Source of the DNA: Rhodothermaceae bacterium
GTDB lineage: Bacteria > Bacteroidota > Rhodothermia > Rhodothermales > Bin80
DNA: 64,000 nt
Reading direction: 5' to 3'
Assembly: GCA_009838195.1 (NCBI GenBank)
Contig: VXSC01000044.1
Location: 95,761-159,760, forward strand
Below, in pieces: positions 46,012 to 56,261 of the stretch. Both the position numbers and the translations under genes were made by a program. Each line of letters opens with the position of its first letter. Position 1 is the stretch's first letter. The notes beneath the pieces are model-generated. The model was given only the letters and a program-made list of their open reading frames with translations. It did not search any database and had not been told where the DNA came from.

Positions 46012-46992
46012 ATGGAATACCTACGTTTGGGCAATAGCGGCATGATGGTTTCCCGGCTTGCACTTGGATGCATGTCATTCGGAGACCGTTCCTGGCAATC
46101 CTGGGTATTGAACGAAGAAGAATCTCAGCCAGTGTTCAGGCGTGCGGTTGAACTTGGTATCAATTTCTTTGATACCGCTGATATTTACTCCCATGGAGTC
46201 AGCGAAGAAATCACCGGCCGCGCACTCAAGCGCTACGCCAACATGGATGAGATCGTACTGGCTTCTAAGGTCTTTTTCCCGCTTCGGGATGCACCGAATT
46301 CTGGCGGCCTCTCAAAAAAAAATATCATTCAGTCATGCGAGGCCAGCTTGCGCAGACTTGATGTGGAAACGATTGACCTCTACCAGATTCACCGCTACGA
46401 TGTGAATACTCCTATTGAAGAGACTCTGGAGGCGCTAGATATGCTGATTCAGCAGGGCAAGGTGCGCTATATCGGAGCCTCCAGCATGTATGCATGGCAA
46501 CTGGCTCGGATGCTGGGTGCCGCAGAACTCAATGGGTGGACCCGGTTCGTCAGTATGCAAAACCACTACAACCTCCTGTACCGTGAAGAGGAACGGGAAA
46601 TGATCCCCCTATGTCAGGAAGAAGGGCTCGCGGTTCTCCCCTGGTCACCGCTGGCCCGAGGCCTACTGGCCCGCGCAGAATCCTTGCAAGACCCCCTTTC
46701 TACTCCTCGGGCAAACAGTGACGTGCTCATGCACGAGCGCTATACTACTCCTGAGGATGCAGATGTCATCTCCGCCTTGCGAACCCTCGCCGAAAAGCGT
46801 GGCGATCCTCCCGCAGAAATCGCCATGGCATGGCTGTTGTCCAAACCGGGCGTGACTGCCCCGATCATTGGCGTTTCGAAGCTTCCCCATCTGGAGAGTA
46901 CTGTTCGAAGTCTCTCGCTGGAACTCTCTGCCGAGGAGATTGCCACGCTCGAAGCGCCTTATGTGCCACACCGCATTCTTGGGCATGAATAG
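46012..46992 (+). CDS. Aldo/keto reductase family protein
   Basis: 326 residues: MEYLRLGNSGMMVSRLALGCMSFGD, the tetrad Asp about 54 and Tyr in FFDTADIYSHG, Lys about 86 in LASKVFFP and His about 126 in YQIHRYD. It also has PWSPLARGLLAR and an NADPH-binding PIIGVSKLPHLE. It is closest to the YajO/voltage-gated K-channel beta-like (AKR11/12) branch. It differs clearly from the aldo/keto reductase at 14501, so the two are not a recent duplication. Substrate unknown. It lies between the divergent DUF1800 gene and the first FG-GAP lipoprotein gene. Confidence 0.88.
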   Translation: MEYLRLGNSGMMVSRLALGCMSFGDRSWQSWVLNEEESQPVFRRAVELGINFFDTADIYSHGVSEEITGRALKRYANMDEIVLASKVFFPLRDAPNSGGLSKKNIIQSCEASLRRLDVETIDLYQIHRYDVNTPIEETLEALDMLIQQGKVRYIGASSMYAWQLARMLGAAELNGWTRFVSMQNHYNLLYREEEREMIPLCQEEGLAVLPWSPLARGLLARAESLQDPLSTPRANSDVLMHERYTTPEDADVISALRTLAEKRGDPPAEIAMAWLLSKPGVTAPIIGVSKLPHLESTVRSLSLELSAEEIATLEAPYVPHRILGHE

Positions 46993-47194
46993 GATCGCTC
47001 TCACAATCCATCGAAGCTCCACGGCCTGCTTCTTCTTGGAAAATTCACCACTCCAGGCAGTTTTCAGTACCCGATCTTGCCGATGCGATCATGCAGAGAC
47101 CGCACGGACCTCTTGATCCGCCATGAGACGGTCTTCCTGCTCCACATCAATCTACCCCCGATGGTCATTTACCATCTGTCGCACCCGGCGAGAC

Positions 47195-49024
47195 ATGCAA
47201 TCTTCTGCATGCATCTCCATCAGAGTATTCCACATCGTTTTGGCTGCCAAACTGCCGCTGATTCTGTCATTGGGGCTGCTTTTTGGGGCGTGCACGCGGG
47301 ATATCCCACTCTTTGAACTCATGAGCCCCGAACAAACCGGGATTACATTTGCCAATATGCTAACTCCCGCGGAAACCCTCAACACCTATGTCTTTCGCAA
47401 TTTCTATAATGGAGGGGGCGTTGCCATTGGCGATCTGAATCATGACGGGCTGGCAGATGTTTTTCTGACTGGTAATCAGGTGTCCAATCGACTGTACGTT
47501 AATCTCGGTAACTTCCGCTTTGAGGATGTCACGGAAGAAGCAGGACTGCATTCAGCTGGTGCCTGGACCACAGGGGTCAGTATGGTAGACATTAATGGAG
47601 ATGGCTGGTTGGATCTTTATCTCAGCAAATCTGGACCGCCGGGGGGACCCAAACGTCATAACGAGCTTTTTGTGAATCAACACGACGGAACCTTCGCGGA
47701 GATGGCCCATGAATACGGGATCGCGTTTCAGGCCCTTGGAATTCACGCGTCCTTTTTTGATTACGACGGAGACCGGGATCTGGATGCCTACATACTAAGT
47801 AATCCGGTGCGCTCACTGGATGACCTACAGCCCGCCCCAAACCTTCGACAGCTTCCTGATCCGGACGGCGGCAATCGTCTTTTGCGGAACGATGATCGGC
47901 AATTCACAGACGTAACCACAGCTGCAGGGATTTTCAGCAGTAAGATCGGATTCGGACTGGGCGTGTCCGCCGCAGATCTTAACAGAGACGGATGGACCGA
48001 TCTCTATGTCTCCAACGATTTCTTCGAGCGCGATTATCTCTACCTGAACCAGAATGGGACATTCATCGATGCGGGAACTAGTGCAACCCATACCATGAGC
48101 CTCAGCTCTATGGGGGGAGACATCGCGGACTATAATGGGGATGGATGGCCAGATATCTTTATCTCGGATATGCTCCCTGACCTACCTTGGCGCTATCAGT
48201 CTCGCATTGCGTTTCCATCTTGGCCAGAGTATCAACGAAGCGTGGCCGACGGGTACCACCACCAAGCAACAAGAAATACCCTGCAGCTGAACCTGGGCCC
48301 GTTGCCCGACGGACAAATACGATTCAGCGAGGTTTCCCGCATTGCAGGACTGGAAAGTACCGACTGGAGCTGGGGAGGATTGATTGCAGATTTTGATCTG
48401 GATGGCCACCGTGATATTTTTGTTCCGAATGGCATCTTCAAGGATCTTTTGGACCAGGACTTCATTTCCCGCGCCTCAAATGCTGATTCACTTCGAAGCC
48501 TCTTTCTTGCCCATGAACAACCGATCCTAAAGCTTCTCGAGCAGGTACCCTCGCACGCCCTCTCAAACCATATGTTTGCCGGTAGTTCAGACCTCCTCTT
48601 TGAAGATGTAAGCCAACAATGGGGGCTCGCGACTCCCGGCTTTTCAAACGGGGCAGCCTACGGGGACCTTGATAATGATGGGGATCTGGACCTAGTCATC
48701 AATAATGTGAATATGCCAGCATTTATCTACCGTAACCATGCGACAGAACTCTTTCCCGAGCGGGGCCGACTGCAAATCGATCTCCAAGGAAAAGCACCCA
48801 ACACCGTTGGAGTCGGTGCACAGGTGAGCGTGTGGGCAACTGGGCGCCAGTGGTATACCGAACAATACCTGCAACGTGGATTTCAGTCCAGCGTCGACCC
48901 GGTATTGCACTTTGGCTTCCCCGGAGGGTTAGACTCGGTCATTGTCCAATGGCCACACGGCAAACGACAACTCATCACCGATATCGAGAGTAACCGCCGC
49001 CTGATCGTTTTGGAATCTCAATGA
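47195..49024 (+). CDS. CRTAC1-like FG-GAP/ASPIC-UnbV lipoprotein (short paralogue)
   Basis: 609 residues from ATG 47195: lipobox LLFGAC (Cys 33), then calcium-type repeats DLNHDGLADVF, DINGDGWLDLY, DYDGDRDLDAY, DLNRDGWTDLY, DYNGDGWPDIF, DFDLDGHRDIF and DLDNDGDLDLV. It ends with an ASPIC/UnbV domain (VGVGAQVSVWATGRQWYTEQYLQRGFQSS ... VIVQWPHG). The usual single-propeller CRTAC1 layout is thus complete; the two paralogues downstream have a second propeller after ASPIC. Lipid-anchored, probably on the outer membrane surface, function unknown. Overlaps the next lipoprotein gene by 4 bases. Confidence 0.82.
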   Translation: MQSSACISIRVFHIVLAAKLPLILSLGLLFGACTRDIPLFELMSPEQTGITFANMLTPAETLNTYVFRNFYNGGGVAIGDLNHDGLADVFLTGNQVSNRLYVNLGNFRFEDVTEEAGLHSAGAWTTGVSMVDINGDGWLDLYLSKSGPPGGPKRHNELFVNQHDGTFAEMAHEYGIAFQALGIHASFFDYDGDRDLDAYILSNPVRSLDDLQPAPNLRQLPDPDGGNRLLRNDDRQFTDVTTAAGIFSSKIGFGLGVSAADLNRDGWTDLYVSNDFFERDYLYLNQNGTFIDAGTSATHTMSLSSMGGDIADYNGDGWPDIFISDMLPDLPWRYQSRIAFPSWPEYQRSVADGYHHQATRNTLQLNLGPLPDGQIRFSEVSRIAGLESTDWSWGGLIADFDLDGHRDIFVPNGIFKDLLDQDFISRASNADSLRSLFLAHEQPILKLLEQVPSHALSNHMFAGSSDLLFEDVSQQWGLATPGFSNGAAYGDLDNDGDLDLVINNVNMPAFIYRNHATELFPERGRLQIDLQGKAPNTVGVGAQVSVWATGRQWYTEQYLQRGFQSSVDPVLHFGFPGGLDSVIVQWPHGKRQLITDIESNRRLIVLESQ

Positions 49025-49602
49025 GCAGATTACACCTTTCGTTATTGTGCCTTTTGACCTTCATCACCGCAGCCTGTGAACGGCCCTCGGAGTATGAAGT
49101 AATGTTAGCTCGCGAGACCGCCCGCCCTGATACGATTCAAACACTCTTTTTTAATTATGAACTCGGAATGTCTCGTCAAGCATTCTATGACTCAAGCTGG
49201 GCATTGAATCGGCAAGGACTTGTCACCCATGGTCCCAATAACATGAATGTCCAGTATGACCTCACGGATCAGATGCCCTACGAGGCAACCATGCTGTATT
49301 ATCCTGACTTCAAAGATGATCAAGTCGTTCAGATGCGTATCAGCATCTCGTATGATGCCTGGGCACCCTGGAATCGACATCTCTGGTCTGACAGTCTGAT
49401 TATTGATGTCCGGGACCTCATGGAAGCATGGTATGGAGAAAGATTTTTGACTCGGCAGGTTTCCCTGCCATTGATTGGCCCCACGAATGAGTTTGTCAAG
49501 ATTGATGCGAACCGACAGATTACGATTCAGCGCAATTCTGACAGCGAAGTACTGGTAAACATCACCGATCTGCGAGCCCTTCCTCCCGAAGACAATGAAT
49601 AG
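49021..49602 (+). CDS. Small lipoprotein of unknown family
   Basis: 193 residues: signal peptide and lipobox (FITAAC, Cys 19), then a mature part with no recognised domain. It includes FFNYELGMSRQAFYDSSW, a beta-rich centre and a short C-terminal region. The gene overlaps its neighbours on both sides by 4 and 8 bases, so it is co-translated with the two FG-GAP lipoproteins and may be an accessory partner. I cannot assign a function. Confidence 0.75.
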   Translation: MSRLHLSLLCLLTFITAACERPSEYEVMLARETARPDTIQTLFFNYELGMSRQAFYDSSWALNRQGLVTHGPNNMNVQYDLTDQMPYEATMLYYPDFKDDQVVQMRISISYDAWAPWNRHLWSDSLIIDVRDLMEAWYGERFLTRQVSLPLIGPTNEFVKIDANRQITIQRNSDSEVLVNITDLRALPPEDNE

Positions 49603-52600
49603 AACGGTGTCCGTCCTGTTGGCTGTTTTTCTGGGGGCATGTACTGCAGAGAAGGGACCGCTCTTTGAGCAGATTGATGTAAAAGAAGCGGGGATTAATT
49701 TTGAGAACGCTCTCCGATATGAAGACGAATTCAACGTATACCGGTACCGCAATTTTTATAATGGAGGTGGCGTGGCTATTGGCGACATCAACAATGATGG
49801 GCTCCCCGACGTGTTTCTGACGGGCAATCAGACCCCGAACCGCCTCTATCTGAATAAGGGAAATTTTCAGTTTCAGGATATATCCGAAGAAGCTGGCATC
49901 ATGGGAACGCGTGCCTGGAGCACCGGGGTCAGCATGGCCGATATCAATGGAGATGGACTCCTGGATCTCTACGTCTGCAACTCGGGAATCGTATCTGGAG
50001 ACGACCGGCGCAACGAATTATATATCAACCAGGGAGATGGAACCTTCCAGGAACTCGGGCACACGTACGGACTGGATGATGCCGGATTATCCACACATGC
50101 TACCTTTTTGGACTATGATCGTGACGGCGATGTGGACATGTTTCTGGTCAATAACTCGTTTCGGAGCATCATGGACTTCAACCTCGAAGTCAATACACGC
50201 CATGTGCCGCATATGGCTGGGGGCGATAAGCTGTTTCGTAACGAAGCTCCCGATGCACATTTTACAGATGTCACTGTAAGCTCCGGGATCTATCGCAGCG
50301 AGATTGGCTTTGGCCTTGGTGCCTCTGTCGGTGATTTGAACCGTGACGGATGGCCTGATCTCTATATCTCGAATGATTTTTTCGAATACGATTATCTCTA
50401 CATCAACAATCAGGATGGGACCTTCTCCGAATCACTTCAAAAGAGCATCAAAAGCGTGAGTGCAGCTGCAATGGGAGCCGATATGGCGGATCTCAATGGA
50501 GATGGCTATCTAGATATTTTTGTCACAGACATGCTCCCGGCAACAGACTACCGCCTCAAGACAGTATCTGCATTTGATAGCTGGGAACGTTACAAGGCCT
50601 ACGTACGTGACGACTACTACCATCAATTCACCCGCAATACGCTGCAGATGAACCGGGGCAATGACCTGAACTCCACGGTACGTTTCGCCGAGGTCGGGAG
50701 GATGCTTCGCCTACACGCGAGTGATTGGAGCTGGGGAGCGCTGATCGCCGACTATGACCACGACGGAACACGGGATATATTCGTGGCAAATGGGATCTAT
50801 CGTGATCTGACCAATGCAGACTATCTGGAAGAGATCCGGGATGAAGACACCCGAAACATGCTAACCAGCGAAAACTATGTGGATTGGAAAACCCTGATCG
50901 AAATGATTCCAACCCAACCCATCCCGAACCACATGTTCGTTGGGAACCCAGCGCAGCCCTTTGAGGATCTTACCGAAGCTTGGGGGCTTTCAGTACCCGG
51001 TTTTTCGAATGGCAGCGCCTATGCGGACTTGGATTTGGATGGAGACCTGGACCTTTTGATCAACAATATTGGGGGAGCACCAATGCTGTTTCGTAACTGG
51101 GCCACCGATCAGTTCCCCAACCATGAGTGGCTCCAGATTGTGCTTGAAGGCAAGCCTCCCAACACCCAGGCCGTGGGTGCGCAGATCAGCGCCTGGCAAG
51201 ACTCTAAGCTCTGGTATACTGAGCAACAGCCTGTCAGGGGATTCCAAAGTAGTGTGGACCCGGTTCTACACCTCGGACTTGGCCCCGACACAAAGACGAT
51301 AGACTCCCTAGTCATCCACTGGCCCAGTGGTGCTGTGACTCTCCGCGAAAATGTCCGCACAAGTCAGCGCCTTGAGTTTCAAGAGCCTTCGGCCTCTTCT
51401 GAATCAACCCCTGCTCCCCTTCCTGCGCAGCTATCAAGGCAGGATCCACTCCTGATCCCTGTTGACGCAGATTCAATTGGATTGGGGTGGCGTCACCGGG
51501 AAAACGTGTTCAGCGATTTTGATCAACAACCCCTGCTTTTTCATATGCGCTCGACCGAAGGGCCTGCCATGTGTAAGGGAGACTTCAATGGAGACGGACA
51601 ACAGGACCTGTATTTCGGTGGAGCACGTGGTCAAGCCGGAGCCGTATTCGTACAAACGAATCACGGATCCTTTGAACAGATTCCTCAATCCGTACTGGAG
51701 GAGGATGCCACCTCGGAAGATGTGGATTGCGAGTGGCTAGATGTAGACGCAGATGGCGATCAGGATTTGTTTGTGGCAAGTGGCAGTAGCGAACTGCCCA
51801 GCAGCAGCTCAGCACTGGTAGACCGGCTATATCTCAACGATGGCACAGGATCCCTCTCCCGCGGCGAGTCATTGATCGGACTCAGTCCACGCGGATTTTC
51901 TCCCACTTCAACGGTCTGCGCCCTGGATTTTGATGTGGACGGGGACCTGGATCTCTTCCTTGGCGGTCGATTGCAACCGTTCGCGTACGGGGTTCCCGTT
52001 CGTAGCCAACTGCTAAGTAACGACGGAACCGGAACCTTCACCGATGCCACCTCCCGCTTTGCGCCCAACCTTGAGTCCATTGGACTCATCACCGATGCTG
52101 CCTGTGCAGATTTTGACGGAGACGGCCGCCCAGACCTACTCCTCAGTGGAGAATGGATGCCGTTGACTTTATTGAGAAACGATCAGGGGGCCTTTGTGCC
52201 AGCAACTGCGGGGCTGGAAAATTCCGCTGGATGGTGGCAATCGATCCTGATCCTGGATCTGGATGAGGATGGAGATCTGGACTTTATTGTGGGCAATCAT
52301 GGCCTCAACTCACGGTTCAAACCTCCTGTAGACATGTGGATCGCCGATTTTGATCGTAATGGGAGCATAGAGCAAGTTTTTGCCAGAACTGTAGATGGGC
52401 TGCAACTACCCTGGCATTTACGCCATGACCTAGTTGCACAAATCCCCCATCTGGTCCGGACTTTCCCAACTTATGCATCGTACGCTGAAGCTACGATCCA
52501 GGACATCTTTTCGCAAGAGGAGCTGAGCCGGGCAATACACCTGCGCGTGAATGAACTCCGTAGCATGATCGGAATCAATGACGGAACCGGAAACTTTACC

Positions 52601-52909
52601 GTCAACCCGGCACCACAGGAAATGCAACTCTCTCCTGTATATGGCATGGCTGACCTTCCTACGGCAAATGGGCATCTGATTCTGGCCGGAGGCAATCTGC
52701 ACGAGGTGAAGCCGGAGGCAGGAAGGTATGATGCCAGCTACGGTACTGCGTTCATGACTCCCTCCATGGAACCGCTAACCTGGCACGCGTCCGGCTTTTT
52801 TGTTGAGGGACAGGTACGGCAAATCCTAACGATTGAGATCAATGGTCGTACCCATGTCATTGTTGCCCGCAACAACGACGCACTCAGTATCTTTGCATAT
52901 GCGGATTAG
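49595..52909 (+). CDS. CRTAC1-like FG-GAP/ASPIC-UnbV lipoprotein (two-propeller)
   Basis: 1104 residues: lipobox VFLGAC (Cys 16), a first block of FG-GAP repeats with DxDxDG-like calcium loops (DINNDGLPDVF, DINGDGLLDLY, DLNRDGWPDLY, DLNGDGYLDIF, DLDLDGDLDLL), an ASPIC/UnbV domain (about 505-590) and then a second repeat block (DFNGDGQQDLYFGGARG, DVDADGDQDLF, DFDVDGDLDLFLGG, DFDGDGRPDLLLSG, DLDEDGDLDFI). It is about half identical by eye to the first block of the neighbouring proteins. Likely outer membrane anchored and surface-exposed. Overlaps the third member by 11 bases. Confidence 0.83.
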   Translation: MNRTVSVLLAVFLGACTAEKGPLFEQIDVKEAGINFENALRYEDEFNVYRYRNFYNGGGVAIGDINNDGLPDVFLTGNQTPNRLYLNKGNFQFQDISEEAGIMGTRAWSTGVSMADINGDGLLDLYVCNSGIVSGDDRRNELYINQGDGTFQELGHTYGLDDAGLSTHATFLDYDRDGDVDMFLVNNSFRSIMDFNLEVNTRHVPHMAGGDKLFRNEAPDAHFTDVTVSSGIYRSEIGFGLGASVGDLNRDGWPDLYISNDFFEYDYLYINNQDGTFSESLQKSIKSVSAAAMGADMADLNGDGYLDIFVTDMLPATDYRLKTVSAFDSWERYKAYVRDDYYHQFTRNTLQMNRGNDLNSTVRFAEVGRMLRLHASDWSWGALIADYDHDGTRDIFVANGIYRDLTNADYLEEIRDEDTRNMLTSENYVDWKTLIEMIPTQPIPNHMFVGNPAQPFEDLTEAWGLSVPGFSNGSAYADLDLDGDLDLLINNIGGAPMLFRNWATDQFPNHEWLQIVLEGKPPNTQAVGAQISAWQDSKLWYTEQQPVRGFQSSVDPVLHLGLGPDTKTIDSLVIHWPSGAVTLRENVRTSQRLEFQEPSASSESTPAPLPAQLSRQDPLLIPVDADSIGLGWRHRENVFSDFDQQPLLFHMRSTEGPAMCKGDFNGDGQQDLYFGGARGQAGAVFVQTNHGSFEQIPQSVLEEDATSEDVDCEWLDVDADGDQDLFVASGSSELPSSSSALVDRLYLNDGTGSLSRGESLIGLSPRGFSPTSTVCALDFDVDGDLDLFLGGRLQPFAYGVPVRSQLLSNDGTGTFTDATSRFAPNLESIGLITDAACADFDGDGRPDLLLSGEWMPLTLLRNDQGAFVPATAGLENSAGWWQSILILDLDEDGDLDFIVGNHGLNSRFKPPVDMWIADFDRNGSIEQVFARTVDGLQLPWHLRHDLVAQIPHLVRTFPTYASYAEATIQDIFSQEELSRAIHLRVNELRSMIGINDGTGNFTVNPAPQEMQLSPVYGMADLPTANGHLILAGGNLHEVKPEAGRYDASYGTAFMTPSMEPLTWHASGFFVEGQVRQILTIEINGRTHVIVARNNDALSIFAYAD

Positions 52910-55900
52910 CCTCGTCCTGCTTCTGGTCCTCCTTCTGGGCTGCAGGGGTGAACCGAAATCTGAGGACAGATTGTTCACCCTTCTGGACAAGGCCCGAACC
53001 GGTGTAGATTTCGAGAACACACTGGTGCCAGAAGATGATTTCAATATTATTGATTACCTGTATTTCTACGATGGGGGTGGAGTCGCCATCGGAGATATCA
53101 ACAATGACCGCCTGCCCGACCTGTTTCTGACCGGCAATCAAGTCCCTGACCGTCTCTACCTGAATCGGGGAAGTTTCCGGTTTGACGATGTGACTACCGC
53201 TGCAGGCATCCTTTCCGAGGAAAATACCTGGTCCACCGGTGTCAGTATGGCGGATGTGAACGGGGACGGCTGGCTGGATATTTATGTCTGCAGAGTCAAT
53301 CATCTAATCAAAGCCGGACATAATCAACTCTATATCAACCAACAGGACGGAACCTTCAAGGAAGAGAGCCAGCGCTATGGGCTGGACTTTGAAGGCCTCT
53401 CCACGCATACAGCCTGGCTGGACTATGACTTGGATGGAGACCTAGATCTATATCTGCTCAATCACGCACTTCACTCACGGGAGTCCTATGTCCATTCCTG
53501 GAGGAGAATGATTGATGCACCGAGAGTGGGGGATAAATTTTATCGCCAGGATGATGGATACTTTGTAAGCATTGCAGCGGAGGCCGGTATCTACAGCAGT
53601 GCATTGGGATATGGTCTGGGGATTGCGACCAGCGACCTGAACCAGGATGGTTGGCCAGATCTATATATCGGCAATGATTTTCATGAAGATGACTACTTAT
53701 ATCTAAATACCGGACTGGGGACATTCACGGAATCGCTCTGGAAGACCACGGGACAGACCAGTCGCTCAACCATGGGAGTTGATATTGCTGATCTGAACAA
53801 TGATGGCCTGCCGGACATTGTTGCACTGGATATGCTACCCCCAGACCTGGCAACTCAGCGTACCGCTGGCAATGCAAATGCGGATGCACGGATGCGAATT
53901 CTGGCAGATTTTGGTTATGGCCCGCAGGTTGCAAGGAACACGCTGCAACTGCATCGGGGAGTCGCTCCCGAAGGGACGCCCTTCTTTAGCGAGATTGCAT
54001 CCTTCGCCGGGATTACCGCAACCGACTGGTCATGGGCTCCTCTGGCGGGAGACTTTGATGGGGATGGCTGGAAGGACTTGTACATTACGAATGGGATTCC
54101 TGGCAGGCCCAACGATATGGACTATATCGAGTATGTTGCTGCACCGGACATTCAGCGCATCCTGCATGAAGGATCCCCTGCCCAGGAAGCCGAGATTGCA
54201 CTGAAAATGCCCGCGGCGACCGTATCCAATTATGCTTTCAAGGGAGGACGCAATCTCCAATTTGAGGATGTCAGTACCACCTGGGGGATCGCGGATCCTG
54301 TCATTGGCAATGGTGCCGCGTACGGTGACCTAGATCTGGATGGAGACTTGGACCTAATTGTCAATGCATTGAATCACCCCGCCCTGATCTACCGCAATGA
54401 ATCCACGAATAATCACATCTCCGTCATTCTTCGCGGTACCGGGCGCAACACATCTGCCATCGGTGCCAAGATCAGCGTATGGGCATCCGGCATCCCGATG
54501 ATGCAGGAGCAATTCCCTTCCCGCGGATTCCAGTCCTCCGTAGACCACATACTGAGTTTTGGAATTGGTGACGCATTGATCGCAGACTCTGTTGTTGTGA
54601 TCTGGCCTTCCGGCCTTCGCTCGCACAGAGACCACGTCTCTGCCGGGACCCGCCTGGTTCTGGATGAAACCGATGGCCGAATACCTCCTACAGAAAAGGC
54701 GGAGGACCCGATCCCCCTGATAGAACTGGTAACAAATCATGGAATTGCCTTCACGCACACCGAAGATGAGGTATGGGATTTTGAAATTCTTCCGCTACTG
54801 CCCTATGGGCGCAGTACACGAGGTGCTGCACTGGCAGTTGCAGATGTCAACGGGGACCAGCTTGAAGATATCTATTTAGGCGGTGCGCGCGGCCAGCCAG
54901 ATGTTCTTTATCTACAGCTTCCAGACGGGACCTTCAAGAATACACCGTTTCCGAATTCGGGTCAATCTAGCGAAGCCAATGCTGCACTCTTCTTTGATGC
55001 GGATGGAGACAAAGATCTGGATTTGTATGTCGTAAACGGCGGATGGACTGGCCCTGCCGAACTGCATCAGGATCAACTGTATATCAATTCGGGGAGCGGA
55101 GATTTTTATGCTGATTCCACCAGGCTGCCGGTGCTGTACTCCAACGGGACCGCTGTGGCAGCAGCGGATATTGATCTTGATGGAGACCTAGATCTCTTTG
55201 TGGGGAGCGATACTCCCCCTGATAGTTATGCCGAAGCAGGAAAAAGCAGTTTGCTTTTAAACGACGGGACCGGACATTTTCGCGATGTCACGGAAAGTTA
55301 TTCCGCCGTCCTCCAACACGTCGGACATGTAACCGGAGCGGCTTGGGCTGACCTGGTGGGAGATTCACTGCCCGACCTTGTACTCGTTGGAGAGTGGATG
55401 CCTGTCACCATTTTTGAGAATCGCGGGACCGAACTGATTCACCGAACCGACTCTCTGGGCCTCTCAAATTCCACCGGCCTGTGGCAAAGCCTGGCTGTAC
55501 TGGACTTGAATGGGGATGGATTCAACGACCTAGTGGCGGGGAATCTTGGCCTGAATACAGTACTTGACGTACCCATTGCACTCTTTGCTGATGATTTTGA
55601 CCAAAATGGGAAGATTGACCCGGTGATTGCTCAGTGGGAGCATGAAGAGTGGTATGCATGGGCATCCCGCGACGCGCTACTGCAGCATTTACCAGCGCTC
55701 TCAGCGAAAATACCCACCTATAATGCTTACAAGGACCTATCGATTACTGATTTATTCGGTGAGGATATTCAACCAGACCAGATCGTCCAAACCCTCCATT
55801 CTACCGTCTACTGGAATCGTGCCGCGGAACACTTCACCGCGGAAGTAATGCCCCATGAAGTCCAATGGGCCCCCGTGATGTCCCTGGAAGCCGCCAGGAT

Positions 55901-56159
55901 GGAACTGGGTACAGGATTATTTTTGGCGGGGAATCTGTCTGCAACCTCGGATGCGTTTGGCGCCTCGAATGCGAGCTGGGGCCTGCTATTGAATTTTACG
56001 GAAACGGGCAATATGCACATCATGCATGACAGTGGATTCCATGTTCCAGGAGAGGCTAGAAACATCCGCCTCGTCAAGGGCGACTCCAACCAGATCATAG
56101 TTGCCCGATCAGATGACACACCAATTATCTTCAAACTCAACGCCCCACTTACCCGATAA
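52899..56159 (+). CDS. CRTAC1-like FG-GAP/ASPIC-UnbV lipoprotein (two-propeller)
   Basis: 1086 residues from ATG 52899, which gives a clean lipoprotein signal (MRISLVLLLVLLLGC, Cys 15); the frame upstream is a by-product. Layout as in the gene before it: first repeat block (DINNDRLPDLF, DVNGDGWLDIY, DLNQDGWPDLY, DLNNDGLPDIV, DLDLDGDLDLI), ASPIC/UnbV (SAIGAKISVWASGIPMMQEQF), then a second block (DVNGDQLEDIYLGGARG, DADGDKDLDLY, DIDLDGDLDLFVG, DLNGDGFNDLV). Its ligand is unknown; such proteins commonly sit near SusCD-type systems in marine Bacteroidota. It is the last gene of the run and faces the S9 peptidase. Confidence 0.83.
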   Translation: MRISLVLLLVLLLGCRGEPKSEDRLFTLLDKARTGVDFENTLVPEDDFNIIDYLYFYDGGGVAIGDINNDRLPDLFLTGNQVPDRLYLNRGSFRFDDVTTAAGILSEENTWSTGVSMADVNGDGWLDIYVCRVNHLIKAGHNQLYINQQDGTFKEESQRYGLDFEGLSTHTAWLDYDLDGDLDLYLLNHALHSRESYVHSWRRMIDAPRVGDKFYRQDDGYFVSIAAEAGIYSSALGYGLGIATSDLNQDGWPDLYIGNDFHEDDYLYLNTGLGTFTESLWKTTGQTSRSTMGVDIADLNNDGLPDIVALDMLPPDLATQRTAGNANADARMRILADFGYGPQVARNTLQLHRGVAPEGTPFFSEIASFAGITATDWSWAPLAGDFDGDGWKDLYITNGIPGRPNDMDYIEYVAAPDIQRILHEGSPAQEAEIALKMPAATVSNYAFKGGRNLQFEDVSTTWGIADPVIGNGAAYGDLDLDGDLDLIVNALNHPALIYRNESTNNHISVILRGTGRNTSAIGAKISVWASGIPMMQEQFPSRGFQSSVDHILSFGIGDALIADSVVVIWPSGLRSHRDHVSAGTRLVLDETDGRIPPTEKAEDPIPLIELVTNHGIAFTHTEDEVWDFEILPLLPYGRSTRGAALAVADVNGDQLEDIYLGGARGQPDVLYLQLPDGTFKNTPFPNSGQSSEANAALFFDADGDKDLDLYVVNGGWTGPAELHQDQLYINSGSGDFYADSTRLPVLYSNGTAVAAADIDLDGDLDLFVGSDTPPDSYAEAGKSSLLLNDGTGHFRDVTESYSAVLQHVGHVTGAAWADLVGDSLPDLVLVGEWMPVTIFENRGTELIHRTDSLGLSNSTGLWQSLAVLDLNGDGFNDLVAGNLGLNTVLDVPIALFADDFDQNGKIDPVIAQWEHEEWYAWASRDALLQHLPALSAKIPTYNAYKDLSITDLFGEDIQPDQIVQTLHSTVYWNRAAEHFTAEVMPHEVQWAPVMSLEAARMELGTGLFLAGNLSATSDAFGASNASWGLLLNFTETGNMHIMHDSGFHVPGEARNIRLVKGDSNQIIVARSDDTPIIFKLNAPLTR

Positions 56160-56261
56160 CTTCTATCTCCCTCGACTCACAAAGAAGTACTCCCTAGGCA
56201 TAATTTATTCTGCCACTAAGGGACGGCGATTTTAGTGCTTCAATGACCAAACCATGTGATC

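Noticed and set aside
47123..47194. Upstream start for the first CRTAC1-like protein
   Set aside because: The extra residues (RRSSCSTSIYPRW...) do not look like a signal peptide; ATG 47195 leads more directly into the lipobox.
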